NCBI GenBank assembly: GCA_947165795.1
Contig: CAMVBP010000069.1
Coordinates: 1 to 9,687, forward strand
DNA length: 9,687 bases
DNA from: an uncultured Treponema sp.
GTDB lineage: Bacteria > Spirochaetota > Spirochaetia > Treponematales > Treponemataceae
Direction: 5' to 3'
Shown: in pieces, positions 1 through 5,366 of the stretch
Numbering within the stretch: position 1 is the stretch's first letter
How the letters are laid out: every line of letters starts with the position of its first letter
The notes under the pieces: model-generated
The model's input: only the letters and a program-made list of their open reading frames with translations
What the model was told of the DNA's origin: nothing
The model's database searches: none
Translations under genes and position numbers: made by a program

Positions 1-248
1 GCGAAGCAGGCTACAACGACGGACACGAGGTTATCCGTAAGATTACTCTTGAAGCAGAGCAGAGCGGAAAGACCTTCTTCGAGGTTCTCAAAACTCACGA
101 AAAAGAATATGCAGATATCACAGCTCAGCTCGAAAAGCTTGGTGTTGAGAACCCTGCAAACTTCTTCGAACACCCTTCAAATTACTGCGGTCTTGCTGCT
201 GTTAAGTCTAAGAGACTTGCTCAGAAATATCGGGAGTTGTGTAAATAG
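1..248 (+). CDS. purB: Adenylosuccinate lyase, C-terminal fragment (partial at 5' end)
   Basis: This is the last 82 codons of a gene entering from the left, read in the frame of base 3 and ending at TAG 246-248. The residues GHEVIRKITLEA at the start resemble the C-terminal helical domain of the fumarase/aspartase superfamily as found in adenylosuccinate lyase (the HE-IR motif). The end, with P-NYCGLAA followed by a basic helix, fits the tails of such lyases. Adenylosuccinate lyase acts in the cytoplasm and removes fumarate from SAICAR and from adenylosuccinate in purine synthesis. The catalytic His and Ser lie upstream of the window, so the substrate cannot be proved; another superfamily lyase is possible. 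Codons here favour C-ending forms (TTC, AAC, ATC, TAC), unlike the T-ending preference of the rest of the window, which suggests high expression. A strong terminator follows 26 bp after the stop. Confidence 0.55.
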   Translation, partial: EAGYNDGHEVIRKITLEAEQSGKTFFEVLKTHEKEYADITAQLEKLGVENPANFFEHPSNYCGLAAVKSKRLAQKYRELCK

Positions 249-274
249 CGTTAGCGATTGTAGCGCCGAAGTAT

Positions 275-312
275 AAAAAAATAAGGCTGTCTTTGGACAG
301 CCTTATTTTTTT
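275..312. terminator. Bidirectional rho-independent terminator
   Basis: A perfect 11-bp stem, ATAAGGCTGTC (281-291) with GACAGCCTTAT (296-306), closes a TTTG loop. It is flanked by six A before and seven T after, so both strands give a hairpin followed by a U tract. It sits between two genes whose 3' ends converge, the lyase on the + strand and cheX on the - strand, and can serve both. Confidence 0.92.
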
Positions 313-330
313 ATATGAGCGTCTAGCGAA

Positions 331-366
331 GCGCGAAAAGCGCGGCGCGGCAGTTTACTGACGCGC
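331..366. repeat. GC-rich double hairpin, REP-like intergenic element
   Basis: Between the terminator and the cheX stop lies an island of GCG-rich sequence in an AT-rich neighbourhood. It folds as two adjacent hairpins. The first is CGCG/CGCG around AAAAG (332-344). The second is GCGCG (345-349) with CGCGC (362-366), one G/A mismatch, then CAG/CTG around a TTTA loop. A related GCG-rich string (249-265) lies just after the lyase stop. The form resembles dispersed repetitive extragenic palindromes, but copy number elsewhere cannot be seen here. Confidence 0.5.
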
Positions 367-387
367 AACGCCCGTATAAAAAATTTG

Positions 388-846
388 TTATTTAAAACAA
401 ACGTCTACTTCGAACGGACCGTAAGTTGTGGAAAAAGGAATTCCAATTACCGGATAATTTTTTGGCCACGCAATTATGTGGTTATGCCCCATTACACAGA
501 ATGGAGGAGAAATATCAATGCTGTAATCTTTAATTGCAGAAACAGCATGTCCGGAAATAATGTTTGTAAATTCACTGACAAGTCCGATTGTCGTATCCTC
601 GTATTCTTCCGGCTTACATTCGAGTCCCGAAAGTGCAAGCATTTTTCCTGCGAGGGTTTTATGAAGTCTGAATGCGACTACACCTTTTACATCTCCCGTA
701 ATTCCAAGTAAGCCCGAAATTTCCCAGGAATGTCCCGCATGAATATCAAGAATATGAGGTTCTTTGGCTTGCGGCGTAATTCCAAACATAGATTGAAATG
801 CATTAACGCCTTCAGTTAAAAAATGATTAATAATTTTAGCATCCAT
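388..846 (-). CDS. cheX: CheX-like chemotaxis phosphatase
   Basis: This 152-residue protein is the size of CheX, which removes the phosphoryl group from CheY-P in the cytoplasm and is the usual CheY phosphatase of spirochaetes. The signature helix is visible: SEFTNIISGH carries the E-x-x-N pair (Glu92, Asn95) that acts in CheX, followed by a conserved Gly. The preceding alternation of short strands (residues 42-62) fits the CheX fold. The open frame continues upstream to 987, but that part is read out of a tandem repeat and encodes no family sequence, so the start is placed at ATG 844-846, where the CheX-like sequence begins (MDAKIINHFL). There is no Shine-Dalgarno; a near-consensus promoter ends 6 nt before this ATG. 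Spirochaete cheX is known from a cheA-cheW-cheX-cheY operon, whereas this copy stands alone, so it is probably a paralogue with a possibly specialised partner. Confidence 0.85.
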   Translation of the reverse strand: MDAKIINHFLTEGVNAFQSMFGITPQAKEPHILDIHAGHSWEISGLLGITGDVKGVVAFRLHKTLAGKMLALSGLECKPEEYEDTTIGLVSEFTNIISGHAVSAIKDYSIDISPPFCVMGHNHIIAWPKNYPVIGIPFSTTYGPFEVDVCFK

Positions 847-852
847 ACAATA

Positions 853-881
853 ATGATAAGACAGAAATTTTAGATTGTAAA
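853..881 (-). promoter_or_regulatory. Promoter of the cheX-like gene
   Basis: Read on the minus strand: -35 TTTACA (881-876), a 17-bp spacer, and -10 TATCAT (858-853). Each box matches the sigma-70 consensus at 5 of 6 positions. The -10 ends 6 nt before the ATG, so the transcript would begin at or within a base or two of the start codon. No experimental support is available from the sequence. Confidence 0.55.
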
Positions 882-953
882 GCACAAATGCCAGCAGAGA
901 AAAAAATGCGAAGAACCGCCGGAATCCCTTTTCGGTTTTAAACAAAGTTATAA

Positions 954-1023
954 GGCGTTTAGACAGACAAGAATGCACGCAGCGCACTTTTTTTTCGGAA
1001 GAAAAAAAATGCGAGGAAACGCC
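954..1023. repeat. 70-bp imperfect palindrome, copy A
   Basis: The element is bounded by GGCGTTT (954-960) and AAACGCC (1017-1023). Its centre is a hairpin in which CGCA pairs with TGCG and eight T (988-995) pair with eight A (1002-1009) around CGGAAG, with one bulged C. The form is that of a small hairpin or MITE-like element without coding capacity. Confidence 0.7.
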
Positions 1024-1056
1024 GGAATCAGTGTTTAGGTTTAAACGAAGTTATAA

Positions 1057-1126
1057 GGCGTTTAGACAGACAAGAATGCACGCAGCGCACTTTTTTTTCG
1101 GAAGAAAAAAAATGCGAGGAAACGCC
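1057..1126. repeat. 70-bp imperfect palindrome, copy B
   Basis: Same element as copy A, shifted by 103 bp: ends GGCGTTT (1057-1063) and AAACGCC (1120-1126), T8 at 1091-1098 and A8 at 1105-1112. It lies immediately downstream of metA on the minus strand. Its hairpin with a following U8 could slow polymerase there, but the GC part of the stem is too short for a typical terminator. Confidence 0.7.
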
Positions 1127-1143
1127 GAAATCAGTGTTTAGGT

Positions 1144-2052
1144 TTAAACAAAGTTATAAGGCGTTTCCTGGTAGACATAATAATTCAGCCAGTTTGAGTA
1201 GAACAGGTGTGCTGTTGAGCGCCAGTAGCTTGTTGGCATTCTGTTTATATTATTTGTCGGGAAATAGTTTTTTGGCAGCGGAACATTCATTCCTTTTTCT
1301 ATATCCCTGTAATATTCTTCTGCAAGAGTCAGCGTGTCGTACTCAAGATGGCCGGTCATAAAAATTTCTCTGTTATCTTTTGACTTAACGATTGTAACTC
1401 CAGCTTCTGCGCTTTCTGCAAGGATGATAAGGTCTTTGCATTTGAGAATGTCTTCTTTCTTTAAGGTTGTGTGGCGGCTTTGAGGAATTGGGAATGTGTC
1501 ATCAAAGCCTCTCATAAGAGGGTCTGCTTTTACACATCGCTGATTCATAAAAATACCGGACATTTTTCTTTCAAGAGGATATTTTGGAATTCGGTACAAA
1601 TGATAAAGTCCTGCAAAGCTTCCCCAACATAAATACAAGGTAGAAAAAACATTTTTCTTTGCGTAATCCATAATGCCGCAAAGCTCTTTCCAGTAATCAA
1701 CTTCTTCAAAAGGAATCTGCTCTACCGGAGCTCCAGTAACCAGCATTCCGTCAAACTTTTTGTTGTAAAGTTCATTTGAAGTTATATAAAATTTTTCGAG
1801 ATACTGTTCATCGGTATTTTTGCTTGTGTGATTTTCCATTCTTACAAGCGAAACTTCTATTTGAAGAGGTGAGTTTGCTAAAAGTCTGAGCAATTGAGTT
1901 TCGGTAGTTTCTTTTGTCGGCATCAAATTTACAATTGCAATTTTAAGCGGACGAATGTCCTGTTTACTTGCGCGGTTTTCAGGCATGACAAAAATATTCT
2001 CTTTTTCGAGATTAGCAACAGCTGGTAAATCTGAGTTTATTTTAATTGGCAT
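1144..2052 (-). CDS. metA: Homoserine O-acetyltransferase, MetA type
   Basis: This 302-residue cytoplasmic enzyme acylates the hydroxyl of homoserine, the first committed step of methionine synthesis. Family residues fall at standard numbering: Cys142 nucleophile in LYLCWGSFAG, and His235 and Glu237 in TGHLEYD. The C-terminus NWLNYYVYQETPY is the familiar MetA ending. Residue 111 is Glu (GAPVEQIPFEEVDYW); in characterised MetA proteins Glu here goes with acetyl-CoA and Gly with succinyl-CoA, so the product is predicted to be O-acetylhomoserine. The start at ATG 2050-2052 is chosen because AGGAGG lies 6 nt upstream and the family N-terminus MPIKI begins there; an upstream ATG at 2142 would add 30 non-family residues and run through the promoter region. 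The last codons and stop lie within the third copy of a tandem repeat. The gene is divergent from the hydrolase operon. Confidence 0.95.
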   Translation of the reverse strand: MPIKINSDLPAVANLEKENIFVMPENRASKQDIRPLKIAIVNLMPTKETTETQLLRLLANSPLQIEVSLVRMENHTSKNTDEQYLEKFYITSNELYNKKFDGMLVTGAPVEQIPFEEVDYWKELCGIMDYAKKNVFSTLYLCWGSFAGLYHLYRIPKYPLERKMSGIFMNQRCVKADPLMRGFDDTFPIPQSRHTTLKKEDILKCKDLIILAESAEAGVTIVKSKDNREIFMTGHLEYDTLTLAEEYYRDIEKGMNVPLPKNYFPTNNINRMPTSYWRSTAHLFYSNWLNYYVYQETPYNFV

Positions 2053-2058
2053 CTTTGT

Positions 2059-2064
2059 CCTCCT
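2059..2064 (-). promoter_or_regulatory. Ribosome binding site of metA
   Basis: AGGAGG on the minus strand, 6 nt before the ATG at 2052. It decides the start against the in-frame ATG 90 nt further upstream. Confidence 0.9.
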
Positions 2065-2081
2065 GATAAAGTAATGTTTAA

Positions 2082-2119
2082 TTGCTATATAATGTAGCAA
2101 AATACAAAAATTTTTGCTA
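2082..2119. promoter_or_regulatory. TTGCTA dyad and third half-site in the divergent promoter region
   Basis: TTGCTA (2082-2087) and TAGCAA (2095-2100) form a perfect 6-bp inverted repeat around TATAATG. A third half-site, TTGCTA, lies at 2114-2119, 32 bp from the first. The dyad lies between the divergent starts of metA and the hydrolase operon, and its centre holds TATAAT on the + strand. This is the layout of an operator covering a promoter. No regulator gene is present in the window and the motif is not one I recognise. Confidence 0.35.
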
Positions 2120-2123
2120 TACT
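2088..2123 (+). promoter_or_regulatory. Candidate promoters of the hydrolase-U32 operon
   Basis: Two -10 boxes are possible. TATAAT (2088-2093) is an exact consensus inside the TTGCTA dyad but lacks a good -35. TATACT (2118-2123) is preceded by TGC, an extended -10, also with a poor -35, and ends 7 nt before the ATG at 2131. With the second, the transcript would start at about the A of the ATG. Confidence 0.4.
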
Positions 2124-2130
2124 TTTTACT

Positions 2131-3135
2131 ATGCCAATGCAAAATGATAGAAAAAGTGCAATTAAAAAATTAAAGCTTCTCACCTTCAATTCAAAGTCTA
2201 ACGTAGACTCTTTTCGTGCAAAATTGGATGAAGGTTTTAAAACTACTTTTTTACCTAATGGAGTAGAAGCTTCTAAATATAAATATGGAAATACTGACTG
2301 TACGGTTCTTTCTCCGGAGCTTTATGCTTCTAACCGTGTAATGCTTTATATTCACGGCGGCTCTTTTGTCGGCGGTTCTGAAGTTTCTTATAAAAGCTTT
2401 TGTTCTTCTCTTGCTGCTAAATGTTTTTGCAGGGTTGTAATTCCTTCTTATCGTCTTGCACCTGCATATCCGTATCCTGCCGCAAACGAAGATATTCAGG
2501 GCGTATTTAAATCGCTTTTTACCGAAGAGCAGATTAACTGTTCGTTATCTACAGAAAAAGGCGCAAAGCCAATGCTTCCCGAAATTGTAATTGCCGCAGA
2601 TAGTTCTGCGGCTTCAATTGCCTGCTCATTAATTTTTAATCTGCGCGACCGTTACCGTTCATGTATCAGCAAGGTTGTACTTCTTTCTCCATGGCTTAAT
2701 CTTTCTTCTTCTTCTCGTTTAGTTTCTTCTAAAAAAATCAGCGATGAAGTAATGAACTCTGATGTATTAAGAAAAAGTGCTTCGATTTATACTTATGAAT
2801 CAAATACAGAAAGTCCGTTTGTTTCTCCTTTACTTGCAGATGAATCTATGCTTAAGAATTTTCCTCCGGTATTTATTCAGATGGGTGCAAAAGAAATTCT
2901 TCTGGAAGATGCTAAGCTTTTCTGCGACAAACTTATTGCGGCAGGAAATTCCTGCCTGCTTGATGTCTGGCCTGATATGATGTTTATGTTCCAGATGGCA
3001 GATGAATATTTACATGAATCTCATCTTGCGCTTGATAAAATTGGAAAAATTGTAACGGAAAATTTTGCAGGTCAGGAAGCCCTTCAAATAGAAAACAAAC
3101 CTCGTCTGGAGCACAGTTTATTTTCGGAGGCATAA
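2131..3135 (+). CDS. HSL-family alpha/beta hydrolase with a degenerate active site
   Basis: This 334-residue protein resembles the hormone-sensitive-lipase family of carboxylesterases. Clear marks are the oxyanion motif HGGSF (75-79) and the family signature YRLAPAYPYPAANED (107-121). The catalytic residues are not conserved. The nucleophile elbow GDSAG is ADSSA (156-160), keeping Ser158 but losing both glycines. The acid position, usually Asp before L-x-D, is Glu255 in GAKEILLED. The catalytic His of the W-P-G-M-x-H-V-F-type motif is Phe285 in WPDMMFMFQ. The frame is intact and no signal peptide is seen, so the protein is probably cytoplasmic. It may bind rather than hydrolyse a ligand, or retain weak activity. 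There is no Shine-Dalgarno at ATG 2131; ATG 2137 is an alternative start. It is first in a four-gene operon, and its last codons contain the ribosome site of the U32 gene. Confidence 0.8.
   Translation: MPMQNDRKSAIKKLKLLTFNSKSNVDSFRAKLDEGFKTTFLPNGVEASKYKYGNTDCTVLSPELYASNRVMLYIHGGSFVGGSEVSYKSFCSSLAAKCFCRVVIPSYRLAPAYPYPAANEDIQGVFKSLFTEEQINCSLSTEKGAKPMLPEIVIAADSSAASIACSLIFNLRDRYRSCISKVVLLSPWLNLSSSSRLVSSKKISDEVMNSDVLRKSASIYTYESNTESPFVSPLLADESMLKNFPPVFIQMGAKEILLEDAKLFCDKLIAAGNSCLLDVWPDMMFMFQMADEYLHESHLALDKIGKIVTENFAGQEALQIENKPRLEHSLFSEA
3126..3130 (+). promoter_or_regulatory. Ribosome binding site deciding a TTG start
   Basis: GGAGG, 6 nt before TTG 3137-3139 and inside the last codons of the hydrolase gene. 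It supports TTG as the start of the U32 gene, where the family sequence begins with SKIELLSPAGN, and suggests translational coupling. Confidence 0.85.
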
Positions 3136-3136
3136 G

Positions 3137-4621
3137 TTGTCTAAAATTGAATTACTGTCTCCTGCCGGAAATGTAGAAAAATTATCTTACGCTTATGCCT
3201 ATGGTGCGGATGCTGCCTACATCGGTTTAAAAAAATTTTCTCTTCGTGTTAAGGCAGATAATTTTTACGAAGATGAATACAAGAAGGTTATTGAATTAAA
3301 GAACCGTTACCCGGGCAAACGCCTTCACTGTGCACTGAATATTTCTTTTCATGACGAAGAAATTGATTCTTTAAAAGAAAATCTTGATTATTTTAAGCAG
3401 TATCCTATAGACGCTTTTATTGTTCAGGATATTGGAATTGTTCCTCTGCTTCAGAAAGAATTTCCAAATGTAGAACTTCATCTTTCGACCCAGGCTTCCT
3501 GCGTAAATAGCGAAGCTGTAAAAATGTATAAGTCTTTGGGATTTTCCCGCGTTGTTCTTGGCCGCGAAATTTCCATTGATCAGATTAAACGTATAAAAGA
3601 TTCTGTTCCGGATATGGAGCTGGAAACTTTTGTTCATGGAGCAATGTGTATTGCCTATGCAGGCCGCTGCCTTATGAGCGCATATCTGACAGGACGAAGC
3701 GCTCAGAGCGGATTCTGTTCGCATACCTGCCGATGGAATTTTAAGGTTGAAGGAAAGCCTGGAATTGAAAATCTTGAAGCGGCTCGTGCACTTGCACAAA
3801 GCGGAATGCTCACTCTGGAAGAAGAGCAGAGGCCTGGAGAAAAGTTTCCTGTTTTTGAAGGTGATGATTTTACTGCCGTTCTTTCTTCAAAAGATTTACG
3901 CATGATTGAACATCTTGATGATTTAAAGAATGCAGGAATTGATTCCTTAAAAATTGAAGGAAGAATGAAGAGTGTTTATTATGTTGCCATGGTTACCCGT
4001 GCTTATAGAAAAGCTCTCGATGCCCTTGAAGGTAAAATTTCTAAAGAAGAAGCGGCGCCTTATGTTGAAGAACTGGAAAATGTTTCTCACAGGGAAAGTA
4101 CAACGGGCTTTTATTATAATAAATCCAATGCAGATGAAACTACAACAGGAGCTTCGGACAGTAAGTATCAGTTAGCGGCAGAAATTGGAAAAGAAATTTC
4201 CGGCGAAGATTTTGAAAAGATTTATCTTGAAGGAAAAGGCCGTTACGAAAATTATCAGGCGGAGCTTGAAGCAATGCATCCTTCGGCAAGAGCGGCAAGA
4301 TTAAAGGATTTGGAAATTCATACGGACCGTCGTGTAATTCCTTTTGAGAAAAAAGACAACTGGTACATGTACGAATGTACTGCATTAAATATGATTAAAG
4401 ATTCTGATGATATAGAATTTGTATCACCGGAATTCTGTTCAATTAAAGTTAAGTCAGGCGACTGGGAAATAATCAATTCAGAAACCGGATTAAAAATGAA
4501 CTGGGTTTGTGACGGACATCCCGCTGTTATTTATCTTCCTTATAAATTGCCGGATGCAACGCTTCTTCGCACCTTAGACCCGGATTACGTAGAAGGAAAA
4601 ATCCGGGATACCGGAAGATAG
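3137..4621 (+). CDS. U32 family protein, tRNA 5-hydroxyuridine synthesis protein TrhP/YegQ-like
   Basis: This 494-residue protein starts at TTG. The N-terminus ELLSPAGN is typical of the U32 family. The family signature is intact: ETFVHGAMCIAYAGRCLMS with Cys171 and Cys178, then Cys194 and Cys198 in GFCSHTCRW, the four cysteines expected to hold an iron-sulfur cluster. U32 proteins were named peptidases, but the YegQ/TrhP branch is known to act in prephenate-dependent hydroxylation of the wobble uridine of tRNA. The block RPGEKFPVFEGDD, SSKDLRMIEHL and SLKIEGRMKS (about 231-285) places this protein in the YegQ branch rather than YhbU or YhbV. About 24 extra residues (around 206-229) seem to separate the cysteine cluster from RPGE. 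At 494 residues it is longer than E. coli YegQ, about 450. The next gene starts 1 nt after this stop. Confidence 0.88.
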   Translation: MSKIELLSPAGNVEKLSYAYAYGADAAYIGLKKFSLRVKADNFYEDEYKKVIELKNRYPGKRLHCALNISFHDEEIDSLKENLDYFKQYPIDAFIVQDIGIVPLLQKEFPNVELHLSTQASCVNSEAVKMYKSLGFSRVVLGREISIDQIKRIKDSVPDMELETFVHGAMCIAYAGRCLMSAYLTGRSAQSGFCSHTCRWNFKVEGKPGIENLEAARALAQSGMLTLEEEQRPGEKFPVFEGDDFTAVLSSKDLRMIEHLDDLKNAGIDSLKIEGRMKSVYYVAMVTRAYRKALDALEGKISKEEAAPYVEELENVSHRESTTGFYYNKSNADETTTGASDSKYQLAAEIGKEISGEDFEKIYLEGKGRYENYQAELEAMHPSARAARLKDLEIHTDRRVIPFEKKDNWYMYECTALNMIKDSDDIEFVSPEFCSIKVKSGDWEIINSETGLKMNWVCDGHPAVIYLPYKLPDATLLRTLDPDYVEGKIRDTGR

Positions 4622-4622
4622 T

Positions 4623-5366
4623 ATGTGTGATAAAAAAAAATATCTGTTTTTTTTATTTATTTTTTTTGCATTTATATATACACCTCTTTCAGCCCAAGAC
4701 AATAGCATTAATTTTTTCACGGATGGAATGCCGGATTTAAGTGCACAATGGGGATTAAGTTTTCCTGCCAGAAGAGATTTAAAAAATCCGTCGCCGTCGG
4801 AAGATTTTATTGTAGCGGCAGATTTTCATGAACTCAGAATAGATTCCGGAATAAAATATCAGCACAACCAGATTGATTTTACAAATCGTGTTATTTATAT
4901 GCCGACTTTCTTTAACTGTTTTCAGGCAGGAATTGGAACAACCTGGCATTATTACCGTTATGTACGGGAATTTTCAGAAAATGATTTTATTATGTCTGCA
5001 AGATTCAGATGGATAAAAGGTCCTGTGTTTTCTTTTGAAAATGCTTTTGGATTACTTTTTAAGCTCAGTTCGATAGATGCTATAGAGGAATACAGCTCCG
5101 AGATATATAATTATTCATATCAGCAGGAGTTATTATGTAACTGGCATCTTTTTAATACGGCAGATTTATGGTTTGCAGTGAACCTTCAGGATTATTTTGA
5201 TTATCCTTTAGCAATCAGTCCGTTTATAAAGTTCGGATTTAATTATGCGACAAAACAGAATACTGTTCTGGGATTAGATTTTACAATGAAATTTGTTGAT
5301 ATGTTTTTTAGTGCCGTATATTTAAATGAAGCAATTTTAAGGTTTTCGTTCAAGGTAGTTTTATGA
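4623..5366 (+). CDS. Secreted protein, probable outer-membrane beta-barrel, family not recognised
   Basis: This 247-residue protein begins with a clear signal peptide: lysines at 4-6, a long Phe/Leu/Ile core (about 8-20), and a likely signal peptidase I site after LSA (about residue 24). The mature part is rich in Phe, Tyr and Trp. It shows many 8-10-residue stretches with alternating hydrophobic and polar residues separated by short loops, as in beta strands. It ends ILRFSFKVVL, a hydrophobic terminal strand. There is no long hydrophobic helix after the signal. This suggests an outer-membrane barrel, but I cannot name a family and a secreted beta-rich protein is also possible. The start follows the U32 stop by 1 nt with GGAAGA upstream, and the end overlaps the next gene by 4 nt, so the three are made together. 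Confidence 0.65.
   Translation: MCDKKKYLFFLFIFFAFIYTPLSAQDNSINFFTDGMPDLSAQWGLSFPARRDLKNPSPSEDFIVAADFHELRIDSGIKYQHNQIDFTNRVIYMPTFFNCFQAGIGTTWHYYRYVREFSENDFIMSARFRWIKGPVFSFENAFGLLFKLSSIDAIEEYSSEIYNYSYQQELLCNWHLFNTADLWFAVNLQDYFDYPLAISPFIKFGFNYATKQNTVLGLDFTMKFVDMFFSAVYLNEAILRFSFKVVL

Larger units (their letters stand above)
900..1166. repeat. Tandem repeat, 103-bp unit, about 2.6 copies
   Basis: The unit recurs with an exact 103-bp period: TTATAAGGCGTTT begins at 948, 1051 and 1154, and ATGCGA at 906, 1009 and 1112. Copy 1 is degenerate at its left end (900-950), copies 2 and 3 are nearly identical, and the array stops inside the 3' end of metA. Each unit holds a 70-bp imperfect palindrome plus a 33-bp segment. 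That segment and the first bases of the palindrome match the last metA codons and its stop. This accounts for the whole stretch between cheX and metA (847-1143) apart from the cheX promoter. No credible gene lies here. Confidence 0.9.

Noticed and set aside
847..987. In-frame N-terminal extension of the cheX-like gene (start at 987)
   Set aside because: It is read out of the first repeat copy, has no ribosome site or family similarity, and the CheX-like sequence begins at the ATG of 846, right after a good promoter.
954..1126. Rho-independent terminator of metA
   Set aside because: The hairpin stem is almost all A/T with only four mixed base pairs at its foot and a bulge; it may slow polymerase but is not a convincing terminator.
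900..1166. CRISPR array
   Set aside because: The segments between repeated parts are themselves identical and the unit is 103 bp, so there are no unique spacers; no cas genes are present.
900..1166. Integron attC sites, as known from some treponemes
   Set aside because: The palindrome ends do not match the RYYYAAC and GTTRRRY core sites, and the array carries no gene cassettes.
2053..2130. SAM or other riboswitch before metA
   Set aside because: The whole divergent gap is 78 bp and also holds the promoters; no conserved riboswitch fold is visible.
2053..2142. Longer MetA start at 2142
   Set aside because: It adds 30 residues not found in the family, crosses the divergent promoter region and ignores the AGGAGG placed 6 nt before the ATG at 2052.
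3371..4385. Open frames on the opposite strand and in other frames inside the U32 gene
   Set aside because: They have no ribosome sites or recognisable domains and lie wholly within a well-supported gene.
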